64,000 bases of DNA. It comes from Atopsyche davidsoni (Eukaryota > Arthropoda > Insecta > Trichoptera > Hydrobiosidae). The stretch's first letter is position 1; every line of letters starts with the position of its first letter. The notes under the pieces were generated by a model. It searched no databases. It had not been told where the DNA came from and saw nothing but the letters and a program-made list of their open reading frames with translations. The stretch covers positions 2,294,001-2,358,000 of the forward strand of contig JAILWY010000020.1 in assembly GCA_022113835.1 (NCBI GenBank). The letters run 5' to 3'. Positions 1 through 11,267 of this stretch are shown here, in pieces. The translations under genes and the position numbers were made by a program.

Positions 1-625
1 CTTTGTTAAACTTTAAGCAGCGCGTGTGTACAGGGTGTGCGTATGTTTGCTGATTAATTAACCCAGGCTTATATCGATTAATTGCCCGGAATATCCAACG
101 CGATACTAAGCTCTGATAGTTTATTTATTACTCTGGCTGTATCCCCGGATTCTAGAGGCATGCTATACATACCATAATATCTAACGTTTAACCATTTTTT
201 TTTGCATGTACCGATTCAAATTACAGCTCAACTGATAAAGAATCACAAATACTACTTGTATGGTCGTTTAATTATGCAAAAAGCCTGAAAAAAAAGGCCC
301 TTAGCCATTATGCCGTTCACACTTGTTCAAACGTACAATAATAAATACACAAGTGCGGCCTACTCGATTGAATTACACGCAATTAAGACAAATTTATTAT
401 GACTTGTCGCGGCGTCGTAATTGCCCAGTGAGAACAGGCCTCTAGGCCTGCGGGAGAGCATTAATATTGATATATATACCCGCTAAAGGTGCGTTCATCC
501 CGGCTCCATGTCGATTGTTTGGTAAACAATCTACCGAACAAACAAATACCACGAACAATGCAGCAAGTGCCGTACATCTCCGGGCTACCCTCGCCACCGC
601 CTCTTGTGCTAGTTTAACTAATTTT

Positions 626-628
<3 letters not shown>

Positions 629-686
<58 letters not shown>
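629..686. repeat. (TA)n microsatellite, about 29 units
   Basis: This is a nearly pure TA dinucleotide run of 58 bases. It creates spurious open frames on both strands. Shorter TA runs occur near 2060, 3800, 7660-7700, 14612 and 27750. Confidence 0.95.
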
Positions 687-691
<5 letters not shown>

Positions 692-1177
692 CTCCAAAGC
701 TCAATAGAGACTCCGCTCCAGTCGAGATTGTTCAAAAGCAGATATCGAGACGATCCACTTTCCTTAATTTCACTAATCCGAAGATAACTCGGTGGCGTGG
801 GAGGAGTTGGGGGGGGGGGGGGGCGTAAAACATGGCGCCGCCGGCCATCTTGGAAAACTTTGGTATTATAAAGAATAAGAGGAGCCACCCTTCTCTAGCC
901 GAGGCTCTCGCTAATGGAGCTTCTTCGCGCGATGCAGCCGGGACTGTCCCGTAGTTGGAGGAACTGAACTTTTTATGCTGCTGCTGCACTCTCTCTGATA
1001 CAAAACTTTCGGATTATATGTTCAATGTTTGTTTTGTATAAAAAAAAAGCTGCTTTTGGTATCGGATGTATTTTTTAACACCAAAGAGTGAATATCACCA
1101 AAAAGCTATGAGTACGTTTAATCGATACTGAAAATTCAAACCGAACCAAGCTAATTCGCAACTACTGTCGAAGACAA

Positions 1178-1245
1178 GAAACTACCGAGGATTCGAACCG
1201 CAGTCTCCGAGTTACGAGTTTCTGCAGTGCAGGCGGCGAGTCTTG
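1178..1245 (-). repeat. tRNA-like B-box fragment (SINE remnant)
   Basis: Read on the minus strand, the stretch contains GGTTCGAATCC, a perfect RNA polymerase III B box in tRNA T-arm context. No convincing full cloverleaf surrounds it. It is one of four such elements in the window, all on the minus strand, and is most likely the remnant of a tRNA-derived SINE. Confidence 0.4.
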
Positions 1246-2558
1246 TGATATACAGGGTGATAATTAATCTCCTCGTATTTTGAGATGTACAGCCAGGTTC
1301 TAAACGTGCACTACGTATGGTAATATAATTGTATAGTTTTAACACTCACTGCTAGTCGCCAAGATATACAATATGACGCATTTTTAACATTACCTAAGCC
1401 ACACTTTGTAAGCCACACAACCTGCGAGGATAGATGACTATTGAATATTGTTAAATAGTACTAAGATGTATTGAGCATATAAGCAGTTTTTTTCTATATA
1501 AAACTGCCCTGTAGTTTAATCTATATATTTATATAATATTTTTGCAATAAAATAAGTTAGTTTGGACATCGTCGAAGCTTCTGGAAGCATTAGGCTGTGA
1601 AGTCCGCGAGTATTGGAGAAGTTGTTCGGCGATTGTACCGAGTTTTATTTCAGTTCTTTACTTTTGTTGTTTCTTATGCTTTATGTGTAAATACCAAAGG
1701 TATGGTCGATTGTAACTTCGATATTGCTTAGGTGAGTTGCCCTTAAGGTTAGTCCGCGCCTAAGCACTGCTGTAAACTACCTTAAATAATAAATGCGACC
1801 AATTGATAAATTGAGATAATCGATGTAACAAACACAAGTTTTTGATCGAAAAATATTGTGAAATATTTATTTTCCATTTCTTTTAGTCCTTTATATGTTC
1901 TTCGCTTGACACATATCACAATAGAGAGAATCTCATATTATGTGAAGGCAATCGGTCAGTGAGACAAAAAGGTATGGCATGTCATCTCCTTAAATAAAGT
2001 TCCGATTTGACGAGCCTCCCTTGCCAGAGAAGCTATTGAGGACACGAGGGAAAGGGGTATATATATATATATATATATTAAAATTATATATACTATATAT
2101 ACATGTACAAAGAAGGCAGAAAGGTTTTATAATAAAATATCAAAGAACACCTTCTCTGGGTTAAAAAAAATCATCTTTGACCCGCAACGAATACTGTACT
2201 ATATATTATTTTTTCACCCCTAATACTGTGCAGTTTTAAAAACGAACCTAATAAATCACGCTAATCATCACAACACTCGATTTTAATGCAAAAAGTTTTA
2301 ATTCATCTCGAGGCTCGCGATGCTTTATTGCTCGTACGTGCCGCACGCCACTGGTACAAAGTATCATACTCAGAGCGGGGAACACCCGTTTTAATTTAAA
2401 TATTGCTGCGCCCAGGGGCGCGCGGGAAGAGTGAAACAAGCTCCAGTATTACCCGCTAGTTGGTGTAACAAGGGGGGGGGCAAAAACTGAGCCGGAGACG
2501 GGGAACTCCCGGAAAACAATTTGCAACTTGAGTTTCACCGCTCCAAATTCACCGGACA

Positions 2559-3081
2559 CAGTGTGTCCAAAGAGGGTATCGGGTATTTGTTAGTTCAGTA
2601 AAACAAAAACTACTAGTAATCAAGTATTTTTTTATTGTTTATTATAAAAATACAAAATGGAAAATTATTTAGAAAATATGATGTTATCCAAATGGTGATC
2701 GTTACGCGCTGCTGGCACTCTTCTAATCTGGAGCGAAGATTGCTGATAACACATAGCCCTCGATATTGCTGCCATTTCTGATCTGACGTTTTGTTTCAAT
2801 TCTGTTAGGTTCGTCGGATTATTCCCATAAACCCTACTTTTAAGGTATCCCCATACGAAATAGTCAAGAGGGCTAAGGTCGGGGTTTTTTGGAGGTCAGT
2901 TGATGTTACCTCTACGTGAAATGACCTTATTGGGGAATAATTCGTTAACAGCTTCAATGGATTGATTGGATGTATGGCAAGTATTGAAACTCCTGCAACT
3001 CTGGGCCCAAAAATTTTCGCAGCATATCGCAATAACGGTCACTATTCACATTCACCCGATACTCTTTTTTTGGACACCCTG
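2559..3081 (-). mobile_element. internally deleted mariner/Tc1-like element with TIRs
   Basis: The two ends are imperfect terminal inverted repeats: 2559-2584 begins CAGTGTGTCCAAA and ends GAGGGTATCGGGT, and the reverse complement of 3054-3081 begins CAGGGTGTCCAAA and ends GAGTATCGGGT. The interior, read on the minus strand with frame changes, gives the transposase end-motif PDLSPLDYFVWGYLKSRVY, followed by a charged C-terminal tail ending near 2660. That motif carries the third catalytic acidic residue region of IS630/Tc1/mariner transposases. At 523 bp it is well under the roughly 1.3 kb expected for a complete element, and the frame is broken, so it is dead. The relation to the family is clear; the subfamily is not. 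Confidence 0.8.
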
Positions 3082-3138
3082 ATTATATATAGTAAATAGC
3101 ATCAACACGTTGAAAGCTCATCGACATGATAAATTTAT

Positions 3139-3345
3139 ATTCAAGTCTTCTTCATCAAGTGCTTCTATTTCACTGAGCTCACGCTGAGGCAGTGTTCATG
3201 GTTTTCTAAGGGTAAAATAATATAGTGGCTCCTTCTACACTGCAGTTTTATATTGGAAAGAAAATTATGCGTATTACTGCTGCCCAATAGCATTATTATA
3301 TAATCATTTCCTTACGAAGCTCCGATGTTTAGATCTGATACTCTT
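3139..3345 (-). mobile_element. LINE 3'-end fragment
   Basis: This block shares the cores TCTTCTTCAT, TGTTCATGGTTTTC and a shared TAATCATTTCCTTAC segment with the fragments at 14966-15120 and 22578-22860. On the minus strand these correspond to the lysine-rich end of the same non-LTR retrotransposon family whose coding part survives at 8860-9245 and 11268-12225. It is too degraded to translate. Confidence 0.45.
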
Positions 3346-6204
3346 TCTGCCTCACCTCGGCAAGGTACTTTCAGAGCACATCCCTCCACAATCATCCCTA
3401 GCCCACCACTTCATTACATGCACATGCATGTAATAAAACCTAGTTATTTATATACAGAATAATTTTTAATAAAAATAAAATGTATTTTTATCAATATAAA
3501 TATATATCGACGGCAGTGTTTGTAGAAAAAAATCTTTGTTTGACGTACGCGTGTATTTTTTAATTGTATCTATGCAGCAATGGAAGATCTCTAAAACGTC
3601 TAAACTCAACCTCTATATGTTTTTTTTATTATTTATTACCTATTTATAGTGCAATAAAAATGTATTCACTCATTTTACCGTGATGTAATTATTACAATAC
3701 ATATTTTGATAGTTCTACTACGATCAGTTAAAATCATATAATAAATCAAACCTTTATTATTTCTATGCAGTACTGAATATCTAACGCGTTTGTATTTAAT
3801 ATATATATATATATTTGAGGCAAGGAATTAAAAAAAAAACCCATGTTACACACAAAATTGTGTAACAAACTCCACGATCAGTTAAATATCGAGCCAAAAT
3901 ATATATTTAGCCGAGATAGAGCCTTTTGAGGCAAGGAATATGAAAAACGCACCTTGCACATAAAAATTTCTGCTTTCCCCGGATTCAAACCCTGAACCCA
4001 AATTATCGCTTTCCCTAGAATGCAAATTGCTGCTTTCCCGAGATTCAAACCCTGGAAACCCCGAAGCAGTCAAAACCCTTAAACCACCTATCGAGTCCAA
4101 TTGGATCCGATCGAGAGCGAGTCAATTGCGGCAGGTGAATTGCGGCCAGCCCGCCGGGAACTTGGAGTGTTAACCGAGCGAAAAAAAAAAAAAAAAAAAA
4201 AAACCGCCGACCTCTTGAGCCGAATTTATGGCAACACCGAAGGAATAGTTGGAATGTTAATTCCGACGGCCGCGTTATTTTTTCGCCCAGATTTATGTTC
4301 CGCCCGGCGGAATTATTATTGCCGCAAAAACGCGGAACACTCCGATTGTTTTCTGTCCGAGCGTCGAATTGATCGGAGATTTATTATGAAAAAAAAAAAT
4401 TTTTTTTTTTTCGGCAATTTGATAAGTTGAAATTTATTATTTCGAGTTTGATTAAAAAGCGGATGTGACTTTTATTAAGACGGATATTCGAAAATACGCT
4501 TTTTATACTTTTTCACTCACTCGCATAGTAATAAATTTTAGTATTCGTATTTTATCGCTGTTGAGAACATTTTGAACGACATTAGGGAGTGTTTTCAGAT
4601 ATTCTGCTTGAAAAAAAAAATCGGAAAAGGTATGGAAAAATTAAATCGATGCAAATGTAAGAAGGCCCTCATCCAGCGGAGAATCGACCCCAGCAGCGCG
4701 ATAACCAATAATGAAAAACCAATAAAACTGTATATTTTTGGTGCTCTGAACAAACTGGCGTCTCGCGTGTTCCCCCCCCCCCTTTTTATCCCTGCCGCCA
4801 TCTTGGAATCCATGGTTTTTTTATTATTCCTTCGTCTCTGAATGCGCCGGGGAATTCGACACTCGCCCGAGGAGAAGCGCGAAAAGTAGACGAACTTAAA
4901 CAGCATATTTTGATTTTTTTTTTTTTGTTTTCCATCCGCTTTGCGAGTCTATTGGATTTGTATATTCGGAGAGAAAAATATTTTTTTTTTTCGTATGAAT
5001 ATTAATAAATGCTTTTTGTGATTTTTTGAGGACTTGTTGAGGACAATTTTTAGACGTACTTTGTCACAACCAATGATTTAACAATAACAACTGTTGTATT
5101 TTTAAAATACTTTCCTGAAAGCTCTCCTTGGGTTGTTTCTAATTTTCAAGGCTCGTGTGTTGTTGTTTTTTTTTTGCATGCGTTGCTTTCTTTCATAATT
5201 AACCGCGTGTTTTTCAGAATTTTTTACCCGGGGAATAGCATGTAAGACCAAACGATGTTACGCACCCCCCAATCTTATTTTATGTTTCCTGAATAAACAT
5301 ACTTAAAATTCGCAGGCAGGCCTTTATGACTTTTCCCGGCACGCCGAATTTATGCCGAGGTATTTTTTATTAATATTAATTAAAATTGATTAATATTAAG
5401 TATGCGCGTGAAATAACTCCGAATTCAGCTACTCGTAACATTTTGCGCGATATACTGTTTTTATTTGTAATTTCTTTACAACGCTCCTATAATTAAATTT
5501 TAACTATTTTATAGTCTCATGCTGCCTTTGAAGAATAAAGCACATGCAAAAAATAATATATATACTGAATTTAATACTGATGGAGCATATCCAGGTTTAA
5601 GCCAAAGCTGAGTCGCTCACTAATGCGGACTTAAGCTAAGCACGCTTTAATGACTGTGCTTCGCATAGTATTTACATTGAATATTGAAGCCCACTTGCAG
5701 GTCCATGCGTCATAATCCGACAAGCCTATTTAAATTGCAAATTTCACCCCTTACCGTATTAAAAATAAATTACGTAACACAAAATTTTTTTTAGTGCTGT
5801 ATACAAAACGAATTCGGCCGTACTTCAAATCTGACTGGTGTCCGATTTCAAGACACGCGGGGAGCAGACCCCGTGCATTAGTCAGCCGGAAGTGGCGGGT
5901 GACGTCATTAGCCGAAGTTTCGCCAGGCCCGGCCGGAGACGGACTAACTTCCTGCCGGCAAAAACTACCCCCGCCTAACTACCCCCGCGTGACTCGCCGC
6001 GAACTTTTGCCAGTTAACATGCATTTCGGATTAATCCCGACCCGCAGGGATCGTGTAAAATTATAAAGCTACGGCTTGCTGTAAATAAAACTCAAGATGA
6101 TCGATCGTCTTGGATCCTGGTATCTTCAAGATTCTTCAAGGTCATGTAGTCCAATGCGTCGCATCGTTTTCGGTCTACCCTCGTCCATGCGTCTTGGTTT
6201 AAAT
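3346..6204. other. non-coding stretch with CpG-rich patches
   Basis: I see no gene. Contents are: two diverged copies of a segment starting GAGGCAAGGAAT (3817 and 3928); short repeated units around GATTCAAACCCTG (3978 and 4040); a 20-plus base A run at 4180-4203; a CpG-rich patch at 4205-4380; an 11-base C run (4772-4782) followed by GCCATCTTGGAA (4797-4808); and a GC-rich island at 5815-6060 inside AT-rich DNA. The islands could be regulatory, but nothing proves it. Confidence 0.55.
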
Positions 6205-6662
6205 CACTGGTTCTCAAAGTGGTCAATATCGACTCCCAGGGGTCGATTTTGGCCTGCAAGGGGTCGATGACAGCGAAGAATTAAATTGGGGGTCCACGAA
6301 CTGTAAATGGGGGTCTACAAGAGTGGATCATCACCAAAATTTAGGCATTCCGTAACCGAACCTAATAATGCTGTTAATCCTGCATTATGGACTATCTCAA
6401 GAAGGTTTTTGATAGCTTTTCCATCTTCCTACCACAAAGAAAAGGGTTTCAGTGCAGTTGTCAACCTTCTAACAAAAAATAAATAGTTATTCAATGTTTA
6501 CATACCGACATAAAATATGGCGCACCCTGTATATCAGATGTCAAAAATATGTTTGAAGATGGTGAATTTGTAAAAATTAAATATTAGCAAGGCAGGGGTC
6601 TACGAAAAATAGAAAAAAATTCGACAAGGGGTCGACGGGTCAAAATAGTTTGGGAGCCTATG
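6205..6662. mobile_element. non-autonomous hAT-like transposon, 458 bp
   Basis: The block is flanked by a perfect 8-bp direct repeat, GTTTAAAT, at 6197-6204 and 6663-6670, the target-site duplication length of hAT transposons. The ends are imperfect inverted repeats: the left end begins CACTGGTTCTCAAAGTGG, and the reverse complement of the right end begins CATAGGCTCCCAAACT. Both continue into a copy of the GGGGTCGA motif. No transposase frame is present. A short ACCCTGTATA motif near 6525 suggests another end-like insertion inside it. Confidence 0.82.
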
Positions 6663-7949
6663 GTTTAAATCAAAGAGCTCAGAGTATCGTCATATAACAT
6701 ATAACAAGTCCGCATTATTTGTTATTTGCCATGCCAAAATGCTAAGATGTATTATAATATTATCAGCACGGATTGTTCGTGCAAATAAGACGAATAACGC
6801 GTAGACCGTTACTCGCCCGCGCGCGCTGCGAATTTTTCAGCGTTTCGTTATGAAAATTCGCAACAAAGTGATTAGGAACTGTGCCGAGAACAAAGCGCAG
6901 GATGTATCAAAGTTAAATAAGGGCTGAAGGCTTTAAAAATATGCGGAGAAGCCTTCGCAGTAATCCTTTTACATCTTAAGGAGCTCGGCGGGGATTAGGA
7001 GAGGGCGGGAGGAGAAGAAGGGCGCGACCCCCGCGGAGGTGGTAAATACTTAATTAGGCACTCTTGGACGTAAACAGATGTTAAGGCTTTTGTAAAATTT
7101 CGCCCCTCATGTTATGAATCGCGTTATTAGGGTGTGATTTTTTTAGTACCCACCTTAATAAAAGTTGCGTTTTTTTAAAGTTTTTTTTTCTAATGTACGC
7201 TTCTTGTATAAAACACACTTTATGGGTAGAAGCCCGCAAGGGTGGGAGCAGACAGACGAAGCATTTATGGGTAATGCAGTTATTTCGGGCTATGTATACA
7301 AGGGTTATTGGGTTCAAGCTTCCGAGTCGCCACCAATCAATCCACTCAGGAATGAAGGCCTCTCTCGGACTAAATAAATAAATCCCAAGACACACAATGC
7401 TTTCTATACAATGAAAATATTCTCTGCGTTTTACAGAGACGACATTTTTCTTCGGCAATAATTCTCAGTGCAAACGCGTTGCTGCCTGTTCGTGGGATGA
7501 ATAAATAACAGAACCTCTTAGAAGATTAAATCTGTCAGCAGTCTGTCCAGCAGCCGTCAGCAGCGAGCCGATAAAAAGAAGCAGCTATATCAATTGCAGT
7601 TGGCAGTGGCGTGCGATCCATATAAGCAACCTCGAAATTATTTATACATTATATATATATGTGGGGATACTTGTTACGATATATATATATATATATGTAT
7701 AATGTTAATTTTTAAATTAAATTAAAATTAAATGGTCGCTAAAATTACGGTATTGTGGGGTCGCCTCATATTCCCCGGAGAATTTAATCCGGCAGGACTG
7801 CAAATACAGAAAATATTATTTTCCCTCCAGTGTTCTCGGCTCGTTGGCAGACCTCATGAATACATAAACCAGGCCCTGTCCGTCCATCTGTGACCAGCGT
7901 CTCCCTGCAGCCACCCTGGCCGCGAGGACGGAGGAAATAGCCCTTGCTA
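6663..7949. other. non-coding stretch with GC-rich islands
   Basis: No gene is recognisable. A GC-rich island lies at about 6795-7070, with TTAATTAG and ATCAAAG motifs and a purine-rich segment, and another at about 7850-7940. TA runs lie at 7650-7700. The segment around 7605-7630 (GTGGCGTGCGATCCATA) resembles the one at 25884-25905 and is probably another dispersed repeat. Confidence 0.5.
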
Positions 7950-8490
7950 AGCAATTTATGCGAGTTTGCTGCTAACCGGAAATTTCTGCCTGAAAATGTA
8001 GCCCTACATTGTTGTGGTTACTCGCTGAGCAATTTATACGAGTTCGTCCCTTTTCGATATTAAGAATATTACAGGCTTTCCTTTCATGCTTTATTTCGAA
8101 AAAATAATAAAAATTGTTAAGCAATTTATATGAGTAAAGTATTACTATATGTAGTATATATATTTTAAGAATTGTATTATATATGAATGAGGTTTACTTT
8201 TGAAAAAATTTATATGATCAGCTGGATATTAAAAATATTACTGGCTTTCTTTTCACGCTATCTTTTTTTGAAAAAACAAAAAAAAATGTTAGGCAATTTA
8301 TGTGTTACTATGTGGCAAAGTATTACTATATATAGTATATATATAATATATGAATGATGTTTAATTTTTTAACAATTTATATGATCAGCTGGATATTAAA
8401 AATATTACTGGCTTTCATTTCACGCTATCTTTTTTTGAAAAAAACAAAAAAAAATGTTAGGCAATTTATGTGAGTGCGCTGCTAACATAT
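7950..8490. repeat. tandem array, 169-177-bp unit
   Basis: The core GATATTA(A/G)(A/G)AATATTAC(A/T)GGC recurs at about 8056, 8225 and 8402, giving spacings of 169 and 177 bp. The last two copies are nearly identical over more than 90 bases. A second core, GCAATTTAT(G/A)(C/T)GAGT, recurs near 7950, 8030, 8125, 8292 and 8461. This is a small satellite-like array of about three units, the first strongly diverged. Confidence 0.8.
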
Positions 8491-8859
8491 TAACTGCACA
8501 TATTCAAATTCATACTATATATATTTTTTCGTTTCGTATTATTTTTGGTTCGTGTTCTCGTTTCACGCGGACATTTATAATCGACCCCTCCGGCCTTCCG
8601 TAGGGGTGGCTCCGGGCGAGCCGACAGATGTGACAGGGTATGTTCGGTTTGCTACTATTTCGGGTCGCCTTTCCTTCTCCGCGGTCAAACTTTAGTTTAG
8701 ATCCTTCGCGGCCCACCCGGCACTGATATATATTCAATGAAATTCTGACTCGGTGCTTTCTCCGCCACGTGGTTAAGGTTCTGAACACGTGACGTATTCA
8801 TCATTGTTGATTTAAACAAGTGTTTGACGGATGTTGCTTGGAAATTCCTAGCGCTGGAC

Positions 8860-9245
8860 AACTAAGTAGTGGAGAGGCTCAAGAGATATAACACTGAAAT
8901 CTCCTTTATGGAGTCGAAGCTTGGACACTCAAGACAGCTAGTATGCGAAAATCCTTAAAACACCATGGATTTACCGCATCACAAATGAGAGAGTCTTGCA
9001 CAGAATGCATAAAGAATGAGAATACTCCTGACGTTGGTAAAGAAGCTGAAGGTCTTCTATTTGGGCAGATTTTTCGTAGCAGTATATATGGCATCCTACA
9101 GCTGATTGTTCAAGGAAAAATCGAAGGAAAAAGGGGCATTGGAAGCAGGAAGTACTGCCGAATTAATGATGCCACCATGGTCACACCAATCCTACGAGGA
9201 GAAGCATCAGAAGAAAAAGAAAGATTGGTGACATATTCTTAAAAA
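8860..9245 (+). mobile_element. LINE ORF2 C-terminal fragment
   Basis: Translation across frames gives a Tyr-Gly-Val-Glu-Ala-Trp-Thr-Leu-Lys motif, then TNERVLHRMHKE-like and LQLIVQGKIEGKRGIG segments, ending in a Lys-rich tail. This is the typical region after the reverse transcriptase domain in insect non-LTR retrotransposons. Frames are broken and no RT domain is present, so it is a 5'-truncated dead copy. It is the only member of this family here on the plus strand. Confidence 0.7.
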
Positions 9246-10725
9246 TAAATATAGCCTACAGCAGCTATTACAGCTATTATGGATGCGAAATATAAAGTAC
9301 AGGATGTAATATGAAGTAAAGTGAGTTATATTTTTTCGGTATAACTTCGGCTTATGGATTCTCATTATTCGAAAACTTACGCCTGGTGAGCAGAAACTTT
9401 CACAGAGAACCGCAAGTTTTACAAAATATGCCAATTAACTCCTAAGTGGCAAGTCCGCGCGTCGTGGAAAATTACATTTATTATTCATGTCAAAAGTACA
9501 GGAAAAGCAGCGAGGCACGAGCGCAGCACTTAAGGGCGCGGCTCGACCGACCCGAGTGCCGCCGCGGAGAATATCCTTGCATTCATTTTATACAGGGTGG
9601 CTCTGGCTCTTCAACGTATTAATACTAAAATAAAAAAATAAAAAAAATTATGGTTACCCTAGCAAGCCCCCTAACCCTACTTGTGTATAGTACAGACGGA
9701 CAGAAAATATCAGCATAATTATCAATAAATTTCTGGTTGACCTATCAGACCTAAGCATATTGTGTACAGCTTAAAATTTGATTTATTATTTGCGATCTCG
9801 TATTTATTTTATACAGGGTGATTCCGAACGTGTTACACACCTTTCAAGCCATTCTTGTATAGGAGCACAAAATTTGTGGTTACCCTTTATATTTTATATA
9901 AAATTTCTGGTACGAATATTTATAATTTTTATTATAAATAATTAATACAAAAAATTTACATATTCCCATAGGCTATTGAAGTCATGGTTACCCTAGTGGC
10001 CTAGTGTATGAAAATTCAATGCAGTTCAATTTGCATACTGCTTAGTATTATAGAATACAAATAAAATATTCTTGGACCCAAATTTTTTTTGCTGACGCAG
10101 GTCGGAATAGACCCTTACAGGTCGATATAGACCACATTGGGAAAACTGCGCTACGTAAATATATATTTCAATATAAGTTAATGCGTGTTAAGTTAGAGCG
10201 TTGTGCCCGACCTCCGACAATAAGTTATTCGTATGAAAATATTAGTTGAATTGAAGAAGTCGCTTCTTCCCCCGCAAAGTCCAAGCTTTAAGGTTATTAA
10301 TTTTTTAAAAGGTTTGGTTTTATTTTTAGAATTACGTATAGTTTATACGGTGCAGAAAAAATAGTAAAAATATGGCGTTAATGAGGAAAAATATTAATTA
10401 AAACTTTATTATATATTTCTTGGCACTGGGCACTAGCATCTATAATGCTATGTATACATTGTATAATAATTGCCACCGGTCGACAGCAAAGTAGCGGTCA
10501 GAGCACACGTGTATTTGAATTAGTTACTCGAAGATCTGAACAAACAAATATTTTTATATAAACTTAGGATGAAATAATTACACAAATGGTGATATTAGGA
10601 CGAAATAATATTTGATTATACAGAAAAAATAATTTAATATTGAGAGTGTATAATAAACGTAAAATGAAAAAATTGATAATGATTAAGTACATTTTTTCAA
10701 ATATTGAAAAAGAAAAATATCATCG
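9246..10725. other. non-coding, transposon-end motifs
   Basis: No gene is seen. TACAGGGTG ends occur at about 9591 and 9811. The second continues GATTCCGAACGTGTTAC and matches the MITE end at 24730. The motif TGGTTACCCT occurs three times (about 9648, 9877 and 9987). A small GC-rich patch lies at 9505-9580. The rest is AT-rich. Confidence 0.5.
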
Positions 10726-10798
10726 CGATTTGTGTGGGATTCGAACCCACATCCCCAAGCTTTCATGGCCGGTGCATTGCTAATTATGCCAACGAATC
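10726..10798 (-). ncRNA. 73-nt tRNA-like sequence (SINE head or pseudo-tRNA)
   Basis: The minus strand folds into a cloverleaf of exactly 73 nt: acceptor GATTCGT/ACAAATC (6 of 7 pairs), D stem GCAT/ATGC, anticodon stem CCGGC/GCTTG with one mismatch, loop CATGAAA, and T stem GTGGG/CCCAC with loop TTCGAAT. The B box is perfect, and a TTTTT run that could end pol III transcription lies about 10 nt downstream. Against a functional tRNA: position 33 is A instead of U, the D loop lacks the GG pair, and a formal TGA (Ser) anticodon does not fit the short variable loop. A SINE head or dead tRNA is the better reading. Confidence 0.55.
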
Positions 10799-11029
10799 AC
10801 TATTATTTGACAAGAATTAGTGAAAGTGAAACAACGTACTTATTGTGCGACATGCAATAATAGACTTTTAACCCAATACACGCACTTGTTAAATATACTA
10901 TCGATATTTTGTGGAGACCGTCTCACAGGAAATACGATTTTGCCGAGACTTTGTGAGACGGTCTTCACAAAAAAATCAATAATATAAAACGAAAAGACCC
11001 ATTATTACTATTATCATATAGATAATTTT

Positions 11030-11230
11030 CGTGAAATCCCGCCATCGTCCGGGCCCGTCGGCTTAATCACGCTCGGGGCCCTCATCCAGCAGCTAATGAA
11101 GCGCGAGGGACGGCCTGACCCGCGGCACAAATTGAAAAACATCCGAAAATACATTTTTATCGAGCGATAAGCGATCTTACCCCCATTTTATTCCGACGTC
11201 CTTTCGATCGCACGGACGCTCCGATTCTCG
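11030..11230. other. GC-rich island, no coding content
   Basis: A roughly 200-bp segment markedly richer in G+C and CpG than its surroundings, containing GGGCCC-type blocks and no credible open frame. It could be a regulatory element or an old GC-rich insertion; nothing here decides it. Confidence 0.35.
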
Positions 11231-11267
11231 ACCACGAATAACCAGACATATTATATATTTATATATA

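Larger units (their letters stand above)
1..2558. other. non-coding AT-rich sequence at window start
   Basis: No coding exon is recognisable. The stretch holds a long TA microsatellite (629-686), a 15-base G run (809-823) followed by a GC-rich block that includes GCCATCTTGGAA (844-855), a tRNA-like B-box remnant near 1178-1245, a TACAGGGTG end-like motif (1251-1259), a short TA run near 2060 and a GC-richer patch at about 2440-2560. Open frames over the TA run encode only Tyr-Ile repeats and are artefacts. Confidence 0.6.

Noticed and set aside
467..888. Open frames over the TA run near 629-686
   Set aside because: They encode Tyr-Ile repeats from a microsatellite and extend on both strands.
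8040..8480. CRISPR-like array
   Set aside because: The units are head-to-tail copies of about 170 bp without short repeats and unique spacers, in an insect genome.
10726..10798. Functional tRNA-Ser(TGA)
   Set aside because: No long variable arm, A at position 33 and no GG in the D loop.
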